A DNA stretch of 64,000 nucleotides from Cryobacterium breve (GCF_004402375.1 NZ_SOGJ01000005.1:62001-126000); one strand, 5' to 3'. Counted from the stretch's first letter, positions 17,671 through 26,450 are shown. The notes: generated by a model from the letters alone, not told the origin. Translations and numbers: made by a program.

Positions 17671-18138
17671 ATGCACAGTCCGGACAAAGTCGACCTGCAG
17701 TTGCTTGGCGCCCTCTGTGCCGACCCGCGCAGCACGTTCGTCGCGCTCGCCCAGCAGCTGCACCTCTCGCGCAACACGGTGCAGGCGCGCATGTCGAGGC
17801 TCGAGGAATCCAATGCGTTCCTCGCCTTCGACCGCCGCGTCAACCCGGTCGCTCTGGGCTATCCGCTGACGGCCTTCATCGAGGTGCACGTGCAGCAGAA
17901 ACGGTTGGCTCAGATCGTGGCCGAGCTGGCCCGCATTCCCGAGATCGTCCAGGCGCACGGCATGAGCGGGGCGACCGACATCCTGGTGCGCGTGGTGTGC
18001 ACGGATGCGGACGACCTGTTCCGCATCGACGGCACCATCCTCGCCTGCGAGGGTGTCGAGCGCACCGAGACGTCGCTGGCCATGGGCGAGTTGATCCCCT
18101 ACCGGATCACGCCTTTGCTGGAGCGCAGCCACCCATGA
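17671..18138 (+). CDS. Lrp/AsnC family regulator (BkdR-like by context)
   Basis: A 155-residue one-domain-pair Lrp protein: N-terminal helix-turn-helix (KVDLQLLGALCADPRSTFVA, LHLSRNTVQARMSRLEE; residues 6-55) and a C-terminal RAM ligand-binding domain (FIEVHVQQ, VQAHGMSGATDILVRVVC). It is divergent from bkdABC and likely senses branched-chain amino acids to control them. Its stop overlaps the next start as ATGA, so the LON-domain protein is co-translated. Confidence 0.88.
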   Translation: MHSPDKVDLQLLGALCADPRSTFVALAQQLHLSRNTVQARMSRLEESNAFLAFDRRVNPVALGYPLTAFIEVHVQQKRLAQIVAELARIPEIVQAHGMSGATDILVRVVCTDADDLFRIDGTILACEGVERTETSLAMGELIPYRITPLLERSHP

Positions 18139-18767
18139 CCGCACTGCCGGCGACGACCCTCCCCATGTTCCCGCTCGGGTCGGTCCTGTTTCCCTATATG
18201 CCGCTGCAACTACGCGTGTTCGAGGACCGCTACCTGGTCATGCTCTCCCGTATCCTCAAGGAGGAACCTGCCGAGTTCGGCGTGGTGCTGATCGAACGCG
18301 GCCAGGAGGTCGGCGGTGGCGAGCGGCGATTCCGCTACGGCACCGTGGCCCAGATCACCGAGCTCGAGGCCTCCGAAGGCTACGTGGGCGTGACCGCCCA
18401 GGGCGAACGGCGGATCGAGATCGTGGACTGGCTGCCCGAGGACCCGCATCCCCAGGCCACCGTGCGCAAAATCGACGCTCTCGATTGGGACGACGACCTG
18501 CTGCCGCTGCGGGAACGGGCCGAGCAGGCCGTGCGCCGGGCCCTCGCCCTGGCGAGCGAATTCGCCGATCAGCTCTGGCCGTCGACGGTGGAGCTGTCCC
18601 GCGACCCGATTGCGGCCGCCTGGCAGATCGCCGGAATCGCCCCGCTGGGCGCGCTGGACCAGATCGCCCTGTTGCGGTCGACCTCGATGGAGCAGCTGCT
18701 CACCGGCGTGATCGATTACACCCAGGACGCCATGGACTCCCTGAGCGCGCCCTGGCCCGACGAATAA
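18135..18767 (+). CDS. LON substrate-binding-domain protein (stand-alone)
   Basis: A 210-residue protein made of a LON N-terminal domain only: LPMFPLGSVLFPYMPLQLRVFEDRY at residues 9-33 and GTVAQITELEASEGYV with a helical C-terminal half. The ATPase and protease domains of Lon protease are absent. Such solo LON proteins are widespread with no settled biochemical role; cereblon-type ligand binding is one idea. The start ATG 18135 overlaps the regulator's stop by 4 bases; the much longer open frame back to 17619 is an antisense-like artefact across the Lrp gene. Confidence 0.85.
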   Translation: MTALPATTLPMFPLGSVLFPYMPLQLRVFEDRYLVMLSRILKEEPAEFGVVLIERGQEVGGGERRFRYGTVAQITELEASEGYVGVTAQGERRIEIVDWLPEDPHPQATVRKIDALDWDDDLLPLRERAEQAVRRALALASEFADQLWPSTVELSRDPIAAAWQIAGIAPLGALDQIALLRSTSMEQLLTGVIDYTQDAMDSLSAPWPDE

Positions 18768-18779
18768 GCCGAATCTATT

Positions 18780-18793
18780 TGATAAATTTATCA
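18780..18793 (+). promoter_or_regulatory. 14-bp palindrome upstream of the Ehr operon
   Basis: TGATAAATTTATCA is a perfect palindrome in a strikingly AT-rich segment (18774-18821) followed by TATAGGTATATAAAG, which can supply a -10. It lies 50 bases before the first gene of the operon. It is the best candidate operator for the ArsR-type regulator at the far end of the locus (inference; M. tuberculosis Rv0081 controls the equivalent operon). Confidence 0.6.
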
Positions 18794-18842
18794 TATAGGT
18801 ATATAAAGAAGTAATGATGTATCGTCCCTTCTGGAGCCTGAG

Positions 18843-19328
18843 TTGAGCGTCACACGACTCACGAAGCTCATCCGCACCAGTGGGCGCATCGCCGAAACGG
18901 CCCCGCCGGCCCCGGCTCTGCACACCGGCGCCGAGGTCTTCGGCGGCAGCGTGCAGGTGCGCTTCATCAACGGCGGTAGCTGCAACGACTGCGCGATGGA
19001 GGTGCAGAGCGCATTCGGCCCGGTCTACGACGTGGAGCGCTACGGCATCCGCCTGGTCGCGTCCCCACGTCACGCCGACGTGCTCGTGATCACCGGCGCG
19101 GTCACCCGCAACCTGATCGAACCTCTGCTCCGCACGGTCGACGCCACACCGACCCCCCGCTTCGTGATCGCCGTCGGCGACTGTGCGATCACCGGAGGTG
19201 TCTTCGCCGAGGGCTACGGGGTGGCCGGGCCCGTCTCCGATTTCGTGCACGTCGACCTGGCCGTGCCGGGCAATCCGCCCGAACCGGCGGTCATCGTCGA
19301 AGCGCTGCGACGGATGACCGGACGATGA
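18843..19328 (+). CDS. NuoB/HyfI-like Fe-S subunit of the Ehr complex
   Basis: A 161-residue small subunit of the complex I/group 4 hydrogenase superfamily that would hold the cluster next to the large subunit. The sequence follows the family (SPRHADVLVITGAVT, VGDCAITGGVF). Cys47 and Cys50 (SCNDC) and Cys114 are present, but the fourth ligand, normally in VPGCPP, is Asn144 (VPGNPP). The start is TTG 18843 with GGAG 7 bases upstream. It is the first gene of six overlapping or closely spaced genes and corresponds to M. tuberculosis Rv0082. Confidence 0.85.
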   Translation: MSVTRLTKLIRTSGRIAETAPPAPALHTGAEVFGGSVQVRFINGGSCNDCAMEVQSAFGPVYDVERYGIRLVASPRHADVLVITGAVTRNLIEPLLRTVDATPTPRFVIAVGDCAITGGVFAEGYGVAGPVSDFVHVDLAVPGNPPEPAVIVEALRRMTGR

Positions 19329-21343
19329 CCGCCCTCGAAGCTGGACTGCTCGGTCAAACCCTGCTCCTCGTGCTCGCCGTGGCGGCGGCCCTGCTCACCC
19401 CCACCCGCCGGCGATCCCGGATCAGCGGAACCATATGCACGCTGCTCGCCGCGGCGGGAATCATCACCGGCGCGATCGCCCTCTCCGGCGGAACCGGGTC
19501 GCTGAGCATCCCCACCGCCCTGCCGCTGGACCCGCTCGTGCTGTCCCCCGACAGGCTCGGCGGCCTTGTCATGATGGTTGTCTCCTCGGTCGGTGTGCTC
19601 GCCTCCCTCTTCGGGATCGGCTCGGCCCGCGTGGCCTCGGCGTCCCGCACCGCGTGGCTGTCGATGGCCGTGTTCCTGTTCGGCATGCAGCTGGTGCCGG
19701 CCGCGACCGACGTCGTGTCCTTCCTGCTGTTCTGGGAGATCATGACACTCGGCTCCACGGCGCTGCTGCTGGCCCACCACGCCACCCGCGGCACGGTCGC
19801 CTCCGCCCTGGTCTGGTACTCGGCGATGTCGCAGCTGAGCTTCTTCTTCGTGCTGGCCGGCTTCGCCATGCTCGCCGGCCTGGCCGGCGGCACCGGGTTC
19901 GACCGGCTCGCCACGGTCGACCCGTACTCCTGGCAGGCGAGCGCGGCGTTCCTGTTGCTGCTGCTCGGCTTCGGCGGCAAGGCGGAGCTCGTACCCCTGC
20001 ACGTCTGGGTTCCGCGGGTGCTGCCCGAGGCACCCGGCCACGTCGCCGCCGCGATGAGCGGCGCTATGGTCAACATTGGCGTCTACGGCGCCCTTCTGGT
20101 CTTCGTGCGGATTCTGCCGAGCGGTCCGGCCTGGTGGGGCGTGCTGATCATGGCGCTCGGCGGGGTCTCCGCGCTCTACGGGATCCTGCAGGCCTCGGTG
20201 GCGAGCAACCTCAAGGTGCTGCTGGCCTACTCCACGACCGAGAACATGGGGCTGGTGTTTCTGGGGCTCGGGGCATCCGTTCTGCTTCGCGCCGACAACG
20301 CCACGGCCGCGGCAGACGCGGCCCTCGTCGCCGCCCTGCTGCTCATGCTCAGCCACGCCGCGTTCAAGTCCACCCTGTTCCTCGGCGCGGGTGCCGTGGC
20401 CCGCGCGGCCGGCGAGATGAACCTCGACCGACTCGGCGGCCTCGGCAGCCGCATGCCCTGGACCGCCGCCGCGTTCGGCGCGGCGGCCATGGGCGCCGCG
20501 GCCCTGCCTGTCACCAGCGGGTTCGTCGCCGAGTGGATGCTGCTGCAGGCCCTGATCCACGGATCCCGGGTCGACGGAGAGGTCGTCTCCGTCGCGGCCT
20601 CCGTCGCAATGCCGCTCGCTGTGGCCGTGATCGCCCTGACCGCCGGGCTCGCCCTGCTCACCTTCGTCAAGGCCTACGGGATCGCCTTCCTGGCCCGCCC
20701 GCGCTCCCAGGAGGCCAAACAGGCCCGTGAGGTGCCCGTCATCATGCGCATCCCGCTCGTGCTCGGCGCCCTGCTCGTGATCGTGCTCGGTCTGCTGCCC
20801 GGGCCACTCGCCGTGGCCATCGGCTCAGCCGTGGGCCCCGAACTCACCCCCGACGTGCGCACCATCGGCCTCGCGGGCGTCGACGCACGCGGCATCGACG
20901 CCGTGCTGGACCCCACCACCTTCGTGATGCTGGCCGGGCTCCTGCTGGTGCCAGTACTGATCGTCCTGTTCGTCTCCGCCCGGCGCCACCCCACCCGCAT
21001 CTCGCCGCTTCCCTGGGCCGGCGGCGGCTCCCGGCTGCGGCCGCGGATGCAGTACACCGCCACGTCCTACGCCGAGCCCTTGGTGCGCGTGTTCGACGAC
21101 GTGCTCCGGCCATCCCGCGACGTGGAGGTCACCCATGTCGGCGAATCCCGCTATCTGGTGGAACGTGTGCACGTGGAACAGAGCGTGTCCGACGTGGTTG
21201 AAACCCGGCTCTACCGCCCGGTGCTGAACCTCATGCAACAATTCGGCATTCTGGCCCGTCGTGCGCAAAACGGGAGTATCCATCGCTACCTGTCCTATTC
21301 CTTCGTCGCCCTCCTGGTCGTGCTGATCGTGGTGTCCCTGTGA
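19325..21343 (+). CDS. HyfB/NuoL-like antiporter subunit of the Ehr complex
   Basis: A 672-residue integral membrane protein with about 16 hydrophobic segments and the Mrp-antiporter/NuoL core. Proton-path residues are visible: Glu in LLFWEIMTLGS (TM5), Lys in GFGGKAELVPLHVWVP (TM7) and Lys in SHAAFKSTLFLGAG (TM8 region), as well as the LAYSTTENMG element. A charged C-terminal region before the last membrane helix resembles HyfB. It would move H+ or Na+ in the membrane arm. The start overlaps the upstream stop (ATGA). Confidence 0.9.
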   Translation: MTALEAGLLGQTLLLVLAVAAALLTPTRRRSRISGTICTLLAAAGIITGAIALSGGTGSLSIPTALPLDPLVLSPDRLGGLVMMVVSSVGVLASLFGIGSARVASASRTAWLSMAVFLFGMQLVPAATDVVSFLLFWEIMTLGSTALLLAHHATRGTVASALVWYSAMSQLSFFFVLAGFAMLAGLAGGTGFDRLATVDPYSWQASAAFLLLLLGFGGKAELVPLHVWVPRVLPEAPGHVAAAMSGAMVNIGVYGALLVFVRILPSGPAWWGVLIMALGGVSALYGILQASVASNLKVLLAYSTTENMGLVFLGLGASVLLRADNATAAADAALVAALLLMLSHAAFKSTLFLGAGAVARAAGEMNLDRLGGLGSRMPWTAAAFGAAAMGAAALPVTSGFVAEWMLLQALIHGSRVDGEVVSVAASVAMPLAVAVIALTAGLALLTFVKAYGIAFLARPRSQEAKQAREVPVIMRIPLVLGALLVIVLGLLPGPLAVAIGSAVGPELTPDVRTIGLAGVDARGIDAVLDPTTFVMLAGLLLVPVLIVLFVSARRHPTRISPLPWAGGGSRLRPRMQYTATSYAEPLVRVFDDVLRPSRDVEVTHVGESRYLVERVHVEQSVSDVVETRLYRPVLNLMQQFGILARRAQNGSIHRYLSYSFVALLVVLIVVSL

Positions 21344-22290
21344 CCGGCGTCGCAGCGATCGCGATCGCCCTCGTGCAGCTGGTGCTGTTCGTGTTCCTGG
21401 CCCCCCTGCTGATCGGGGTGATCCGCCAAGTGCGGGCCCGCCTCGAAGGCCGGGCCGGTTCCGGCATCTGGCAGCCCTGGCGCGATGTGCGCAAGCTCCT
21501 GGTGAAGAACCCGGTGCGCGCCGTCGACAGCAGCTGGATGCTCGCGGCAGGCCCGGTCACCCTCCTGGTCTCCAGCCTGCTGCTCTGCGCCCTGCTGCCG
21601 CTGGTAGGCACGCTGCCGCTGCCCCTCATTCCCAGTGACCTGTTCGTGATCGTCTCCGTCATGCTGATCGGCGTGGTGGCCCTGGCCCTGGTCGGACTCG
21701 ACGCCGGCACCGCGTTCGGCGGGATGGGGTCTAGTCGGCACATGACCGTCGCGGCCCTCGTCGAGCCGACCCTGCTGCTCGCGGTCTACGCGCTCTCCAT
21801 CCCGGCCGGCACCTCCACGCTCTCGCTGATCGTGGAGACCCGGCTGGAGAATCCGGCCGTGATCATCTCCCCGGTCAGCCTGCTGGCCATGGTCGCACTG
21901 GCCATCGCGATCATGGCCGAGACCAGCCGCCTGCCCGTGGACAACCCCTCGACCCACCTCGAACTGACGATGCTGCACGAGGCCATGGTGCTGGAGGCCT
22001 CCGGCCGTGACCTGGCCTGGCTCGAACTCGGCTCCTGGCTCAAGCTGGCGGCCCTGCTCGGCCTGCTCAGCAACCTGATCGTGCCATGGGGCGTGATGAC
22101 CGACTGGTCGGCGCTCGGCGTCGTGATCGGCATGGGAACCGTCACCGTGAAGATCCTGCTACTGGGCGTCGTGCTCAGCGTGGGTGAGGTCTTCCTGGCC
22201 AAGGCGCGGCTGTTCCGCGTGCCCGAGCTGTTGGCGGGGTCGTTCGCCCTGGCCCTGCTGGCCGTCACCGCTTCCTACCTGGTCGCTTAG
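21340..22290 (+). CDS. HyfC/NuoH-like membrane subunit of the Ehr complex
   Basis: A 316-residue membrane protein with about eight helices. The family-defining cytoplasmic loop AETSRLPVDNPSTHLELTM (near 190-208) and the N-terminal LIGVIRQVRARLEGRAG are clear. NuoH-like subunits link the soluble module to the antiporter subunits. GTG 21340 overlaps the preceding stop as GTGA. It corresponds to M. tuberculosis Rv0084 (HycD-like). Confidence 0.92.
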   Translation: MTGVAAIAIALVQLVLFVFLAPLLIGVIRQVRARLEGRAGSGIWQPWRDVRKLLVKNPVRAVDSSWMLAAGPVTLLVSSLLLCALLPLVGTLPLPLIPSDLFVIVSVMLIGVVALALVGLDAGTAFGGMGSSRHMTVAALVEPTLLLAVYALSIPAGTSTLSLIVETRLENPAVIISPVSLLAMVALAIAIMAETSRLPVDNPSTHLELTMLHEAMVLEASGRDLAWLELGSWLKLAALLGLLSNLIVPWGVMTDWSALGVVIGMGTVTVKILLLGVVLSVGEVFLAKARLFRVPELLAGSFALALLAVTASYLVA

Positions 22291-22298
22291 GAGCATCC

Positions 22299-22955
22299 GT
22301 GTTCACCACCATCTACCCGCAGCTGATCGGCCTCTGCACCGGCACGCTGCTACTCACCAGCGCCCTGATGGTCTGGCGGCACTCGCTGCTGGCGTCGATC
22401 CGGCTGCTCAGCGTGCAGGGCTTCGCGCTGGCCGCGCTGGTCGCCGTGATCGGCCTGGAGGAGGGCGAGATCGAGGTGATCCTTGTCTCCGTGCTCGTGC
22501 TCCTGGTCAAGGGCGTGGCCCTGCCCTGGGTGCTCGCCCGAGAGACGCACGCCACCACGAGAACGGATGAGGCGCCGCGCCTCAACCCGACGGCGGCCCT
22601 GCTCACCGTGGCGCTGCTGACCATCCTCAGCTACGTCGTGGCCAGCCGCTTGCTCGCCGGCGAGACCAGCATCTCCGCCCATGCGGCCCCGATCGGCCTC
22701 GCCATGGTGTTGATCGGATTCCTCCTCCTGGTAACCCGCCGGCAGGCCGGATCACAGCTGATCGGCTTCCTGGTGCTCGACAACGGCATCGCCACGGTCG
22801 CGTTCCTGACCTCGGGCGGCGTGCCGCTCTTCCTCGAACTCGGCATCTCCCTCGACGTACTGCTGGTCGTCGTCATCCTCTACGTCTTCGCCGGCCGTAT
22901 GCGCAACAAGTTCGGCAACACCGAGATCGATCAGCTCAGAAAGTTACACGACTGA
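22299..22955 (+). CDS. HyfE-like membrane subunit of the Ehr complex
   Basis: A 218-residue protein with about six or seven hydrophobic segments, of the HyfE family (a NuoK-like core with extra helices). Charged residues lie within the membrane region (GLEEGEIEVILVSVLVLLVKG), as expected for a proton-path subunit. GTG 22299 follows TAGGAG at suitable spacing. Its stop overlaps the next start. Confidence 0.87.
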   Translation: MFTTIYPQLIGLCTGTLLLTSALMVWRHSLLASIRLLSVQGFALAALVAVIGLEEGEIEVILVSVLVLLVKGVALPWVLARETHATTRTDEAPRLNPTAALLTVALLTILSYVVASRLLAGETSISAHAAPIGLAMVLIGFLLLVTRRQAGSQLIGFLVLDNGIATVAFLTSGGVPLFLELGISLDVLLVVVILYVFAGRMRNKFGNTEIDQLRKLHD

Positions 22956-24535
22956 TGTCATTCGCCCTCTGGACACCCCTGGCCCTCCCGGCCCTCCTCG
23001 CCGTGCTCAGCCTCGTCGCGCCCTCCCCCGCGGTGCGCCGGCTCAGCCCTGTCGCCGCCAGCGTCGTCGTGCTCGTCTCGGGCCTGCTGCTGGTGAGCGT
23101 CGTGCTCGCCGACCAGGTGCCCACGCTCGGCGACGGTCTGCTCCGCGCCGACGCGCTGAGCGCCTACATGCTCACGGTCGTCGGCGCCGTCGGCCTCGTC
23201 TCCACCTGGGGTGGGTTCGGCCATGCCACCGCCGTGCCCGGCCGGTTCACCGGCTCCTACGACGCCCTGATCTCGATCTTCCTGGCCGCCATGAGCCTCG
23301 CGGTGCTCGCCGACAACATCGGCCTGATGTGGGCCGCAGTCGAAGCCACCACCATCGCCACGGCCTTCCTGGTGGGCCACCACCGCACGCCCCGCTCGCT
23401 GGAGGCCGCCTGGAAATATGTCATCCTCGGCTCCGTCGGCGTGGCGATCGCTCTGCTCGGCATCGTGCTCATCTACGCCGCCTCCCGCGGCACGGGCGAG
23501 GCCACCCTGTCCTGGCTGGTGCTCAGCCGGGCCGGCCTACCGCTCGACCCCGCGCTGATGCGTGCCGGTGGCGCCCTCGCGGTGCTCGGCTTCGCCACCA
23601 AGGCCGGACTCGCCCCCATGCACAGCTGGCTGCCCGACGCGCACAGCCAGGCCCCCGCCCCCGTCTCCGGGCTCATGTCGGGGGTGTTGCTCGCGGTCGC
23701 CCTCTATGCCATTCTGCGCATCCAGACCATCACCGATGCCGTGATCGGCCCGGACTTCCTGCGCATCATGCTCAGCGTGGGTGGACTCCTCTCGCTCTTC
23801 GTTGCGGCGGCGCTGCTGATCCGCCAGCGGGACTTCAAACGGATGCTGGCCTACTCCAGCATCGAGCACATGGGCATGATGGCCGTGGGCGCGGCCATCG
23901 GCGCGGCAGCCCTGCCGGCCGTGCTGCTGTACGTGCTCGGCCACGGGCTGACCAAGGCCACGCTGTTCGTGATCTCCGGGCGCATCCTCGAGGTCGAGGG
24001 CACGCCGAAAATCGACGACGTGCGCGCACTGCTCGTGCGCCGACCGGGATTGGCCGTGCCGTGGCTGATCGCGATGGCCGCACTGATCGGGTTCCCCCCA
24101 TTCAGCATTTTCTTCTCCGAGGTCAGCATCATCGTGGCCGGCTATTCGACCGGCATGGGTCTGGTCGCCGGCATCGCGCTGGTGCTGCTGCTCGTCATCT
24201 TCGCCAGCCTGACCCGGTTGACGGTGGCCATGACGATCGGTGCTCCTGCGGGGACGGTTGCGGCGGCGGCTTCCGCGGCTGCTGCCGCGGCGGTGCCGGC
24301 AGTGTCGGCGGCAGCCCTGACCGGAGTCTTCCCTCGCGTCGACGCCGACGCATCCGTCACCCTGGCCGACACCGAGTCGATCCCGGAAGAGCCCATCGTG
24401 CCCGACCGGTCGGGCCATGGGCCGATGCTGCCGCTGATCCTCGCGCTCGGCACCACCGCGGTGGTGGCGTTCATCGCCGAACCGGTCGGCACGCTCCTGA
24501 CGCGTGCAGCCGAGGTACTGGGAGGAATCCAATGA
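22955..24535 (+). CDS. HyfF/NuoN-like antiporter subunit of the Ehr complex
   Basis: A second, shorter (526-residue) antiporter-like membrane protein. Motifs: GLMWAAVEATT (Glu, TM5), GFATKAGLAPMHSWLPDAHSQ (Lys, TM7), LAYSSIEHMGMMAVG and GHGLTKATLFVISG (Lys, TM8). An alanine-rich insertion near residues 425-460 is unusual and low in complexity. Having two antiporter-type subunits matches Hyf and Ehr layouts. It starts at ATG 22955 overlapping the upstream TGA and ends in ATGA with the large subunit gene. Confidence 0.9.
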   Translation: MSFALWTPLALPALLAVLSLVAPSPAVRRLSPVAASVVVLVSGLLLVSVVLADQVPTLGDGLLRADALSAYMLTVVGAVGLVSTWGGFGHATAVPGRFTGSYDALISIFLAAMSLAVLADNIGLMWAAVEATTIATAFLVGHHRTPRSLEAAWKYVILGSVGVAIALLGIVLIYAASRGTGEATLSWLVLSRAGLPLDPALMRAGGALAVLGFATKAGLAPMHSWLPDAHSQAPAPVSGLMSGVLLAVALYAILRIQTITDAVIGPDFLRIMLSVGGLLSLFVAAALLIRQRDFKRMLAYSSIEHMGMMAVGAAIGAAALPAVLLYVLGHGLTKATLFVISGRILEVEGTPKIDDVRALLVRRPGLAVPWLIAMAALIGFPPFSIFFSEVSIIVAGYSTGMGLVAGIALVLLLVIFASLTRLTVAMTIGAPAGTVAAAASAAAAAAVPAVSAAALTGVFPRVDADASVTLADTESIPEEPIVPDRSGHGPMLPLILALGTTAVVAFIAEPVGTLLTRAAEVLGGIQ

Positions 24536-26061
24536 CGAATCCGAGCCCGCTGTCGGCTGCCTCCCCCGAGGTGCGCACCCTCAGCCGCGACGAACTGCGG
24601 GACGAAGTCGCCACATTGCTCACCGAGGGCAACCGCCTCGCGCTCGTGGCCTGCCACGACGACGGTCACCGGCTGCGCGTGGTCTACTCCTTCGTTGCCG
24701 TCTACCCGCGGCGCCAGATCGACCTCGTCGTGCCGGTGCCCTACGACGACGCGTGGATTCCAAGCCTGGCCGACCTCTCGTTCCCGGCCGGCAACTTCGA
24801 GCGCGGCACCCGGGACCTGTTCGGCGTGCGCCCGGCGAACCACCCTCAGCCCTATCGGCTCGTGCGGCACGGGCACTGGCCCCGCGGCTGGTACCCGATG
24901 CGGAAGGATGCACGGGTCACCCCCGAATTCGAACCCGATGTGGAGTCCTTCCCCTTCGTGGAGGTCGAGGGCCCCGGAGTCTATGAGATCGCCGTCGGGC
25001 CCATCCACGCCGGCATCATCGACCCTGGCCACTTCCGCTTCTCCGTGGTCGGTGAGACCATCGTGCGGATGGAAGCCCGTCAGTGGTACATGCACCGCGG
25101 AGTCGAGCGGCTCTTCGAAGGCCGCAGCCCCAGTGAAGGCATCGCGCTGGCCGAGCAGATCGCCGGCGACACCGTGATCGGCCACACCCTGACCTACCTG
25201 ATGGCGATCGAGGCGGCCTCCGGCATCGAGGTCTCCGAACCCGACCGGATGCTGCGTGCCCTACTGCTGGAACTCGAGCGCCTCTACAACCACGTCTCCG
25301 ACCTCGGCTCGCTCGCCAACGACGTGGGGTTCAGCGTTGTCAACTCGCACGCCCAGCGGCTGCGCGAGACACTGTTGCGCCTCAATAAGGCCGTCACCGG
25401 ACACCGCTTCCTGCGCGGGGCACTGTCAGTGGGCGGGGTCAGCGTGCTCACCCTGCCCGATCCCGACGTCCTCCGCGCCGTGGCTGCGGACGTGCAGGAG
25501 ATCATCGCCATCACCCTCGGCCACGCCATCGTGCGGGACCGGTTCACCGGCACCGCCCCGCTGCCCACCAGCCAAGCTGAGGCCATGGGCACGCTGGGCT
25601 ATGTGGCGCGGGCATCCGGGATCGACGCCGACGCCCGCCGCGACCACCCGTTCGTCGACCTCGGAAAGCACTTTCACGTGGTCACCGATACGGGAGGCGA
25701 CGTGCTCAGCCGATACCGGGTACGGGCCGGCGAGTTCGAGGTGTCCATCGCGGTTGCGATCGACCTGATCCGTCGTCTGGGTGCACACCGCGGCGGCGCG
25801 GCCGCGGCGGCGGGTTCTCCCTGGCCGGCGCCGTCGTCGACGGATGCCTACAGCGGCCTCGCCCTCGTCGAGGGCTGGCGCGGAACGATCTGCCACCGGG
25901 TCGAACTTCACCAAGACGGCACCGTCAGCCGGCTCAAGGTCGTCGACCCGTCCTACTTCAACTGGCCGGCACTGCCGGTGGCTCTGGCCGAGACGATCGT
26001 GCCCGACTTCCCCCTCGTGAACAAGAGCTTTAACCAGTCCTACGCCGGCAACGACCTGTAG
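24532..26061 (+). CDS. HyfG/NuoCD-like large subunit lacking Ni ligands (Ehr complex)
   Basis: A 509-residue fusion of a NuoC-like domain (about 1-150; FPAGNFERGTRDLFGV, HGHWPRGWYPMRKD) and a NuoD/hydrogenase-large-subunit-like domain (RQWYMHRGVERLFEGRSP onward). In [NiFe] hydrogenases CxxC pairs near both ends bind Ni-Fe. Here the first site reads LAEQIAGDTVIGH (about 205-217) and the second VDPSYFNWPAL (about 471-481): no cysteine at either. The protein therefore cannot carry the NiFe centre. It corresponds to M. tuberculosis Rv0087. GGGAGGA precedes ATG 24532 well. Confidence 0.88.
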   Translation: MTNPSPLSAASPEVRTLSRDELRDEVATLLTEGNRLALVACHDDGHRLRVVYSFVAVYPRRQIDLVVPVPYDDAWIPSLADLSFPAGNFERGTRDLFGVRPANHPQPYRLVRHGHWPRGWYPMRKDARVTPEFEPDVESFPFVEVEGPGVYEIAVGPIHAGIIDPGHFRFSVVGETIVRMEARQWYMHRGVERLFEGRSPSEGIALAEQIAGDTVIGHTLTYLMAIEAASGIEVSEPDRMLRALLLELERLYNHVSDLGSLANDVGFSVVNSHAQRLRETLLRLNKAVTGHRFLRGALSVGGVSVLTLPDPDVLRAVAADVQEIIAITLGHAIVRDRFTGTAPLPTSQAEAMGTLGYVARASGIDADARRDHPFVDLGKHFHVVTDTGGDVLSRYRVRAGEFEVSIAVAIDLIRRLGAHRGGAAAAAGSPWPAPSSTDAYSGLALVEGWRGTICHRVELHQDGTVSRLKVVDPSYFNWPALPVALAETIVPDFPLVNKSFNQSYAGNDL

Positions 26062-26076
26062 CGACGCGTTCGCGAA

Positions 26077-26092
26077 AGCCCGGTGTCGGGCT
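26077..26092. terminator. Hairpin between the Ehr operon and arsR
   Basis: AGCCCG-GTGT-CGGGCT is a perfect 6-bp stem with a 4-base loop in the 41-base gap between two convergent genes. It could end transcription from either side; there is no long T-run. Confidence 0.5.
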
Positions 26093-26102
26093 CAGGCTCG
26101 GG

Positions 26103-26444
26103 CTACTGCGAGTCTTGCTCGATGGTGCGGAGCAGGGCGTGGGAGTCTTCGAGGCTAGACACCAACATCCGTTTGGAGATGGCCAGAAGTTCGGCGACGC
26201 CCGGGTCGCGCAGGGCGTAGAAGATGGTGTTGCCGTCGCGCCGGGTGACGACCACGCCGGCACGGCGCAAGACCCCCAGTTGCTGGGACAGATTCGACAG
26301 TTCGGCCCCGAGCACCTCGGCCAGGCTGCCGACGGAGCGCTCCCCGCCGGCCAACTGCTCCAGAACCTGCACCCGCAATGGGTGCCCAAGAGCCTTGAAG
26401 AGGTCAGACTTCAATTGAGCCATGGGTAGTCCGGTCATCGTCAC
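26103..26444 (-). CDS. ArsR family regulator (Rv0081-like)
   Basis: A 113-residue winged-helix protein with an LFKALGHPLRVQVLEQL start and an AELSNLSQQLGVLRRAGVV recognition helix. It has no cysteine, so thiol-based metal sensing is excluded. In M. tuberculosis the ArsR gene Rv0081 adjoins the homologous operon Rv0082-Rv0087 and is a hypoxia-response regulator; here it lies convergently at the operon's 3' end. GTG 26444 is chosen because it sits 6 bases after a TATGAT -10, which predicts a leaderless transcript. An ATG at 26438 is the alternative. Confidence 0.88.
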   Translation of the reverse strand: MTMTGLPMAQLKSDLFKALGHPLRVQVLEQLAGGERSVGSLAEVLGAELSNLSQQLGVLRRAGVVVTRRDGNTIFYALRDPGVAELLAISKRMLVSSLEDSHALLRTIEQDSQ

Positions 26445-26450
26445 AGTCTG

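Noticed and set aside
17619-18134. N-terminal extension of the LON-domain protein
   Set aside because: The frame overlaps the Lrp-family gene; an ATGA-coupled start at 18135 begins exactly at the family's first residues.
18843-26061. Hydrogenase-4 or formate hydrogenlyase operon
   Set aside because: Gene order fits, but the large subunit has no CxxC nickel ligands and no maturation genes are present, so it is called an Ehr-type complex.
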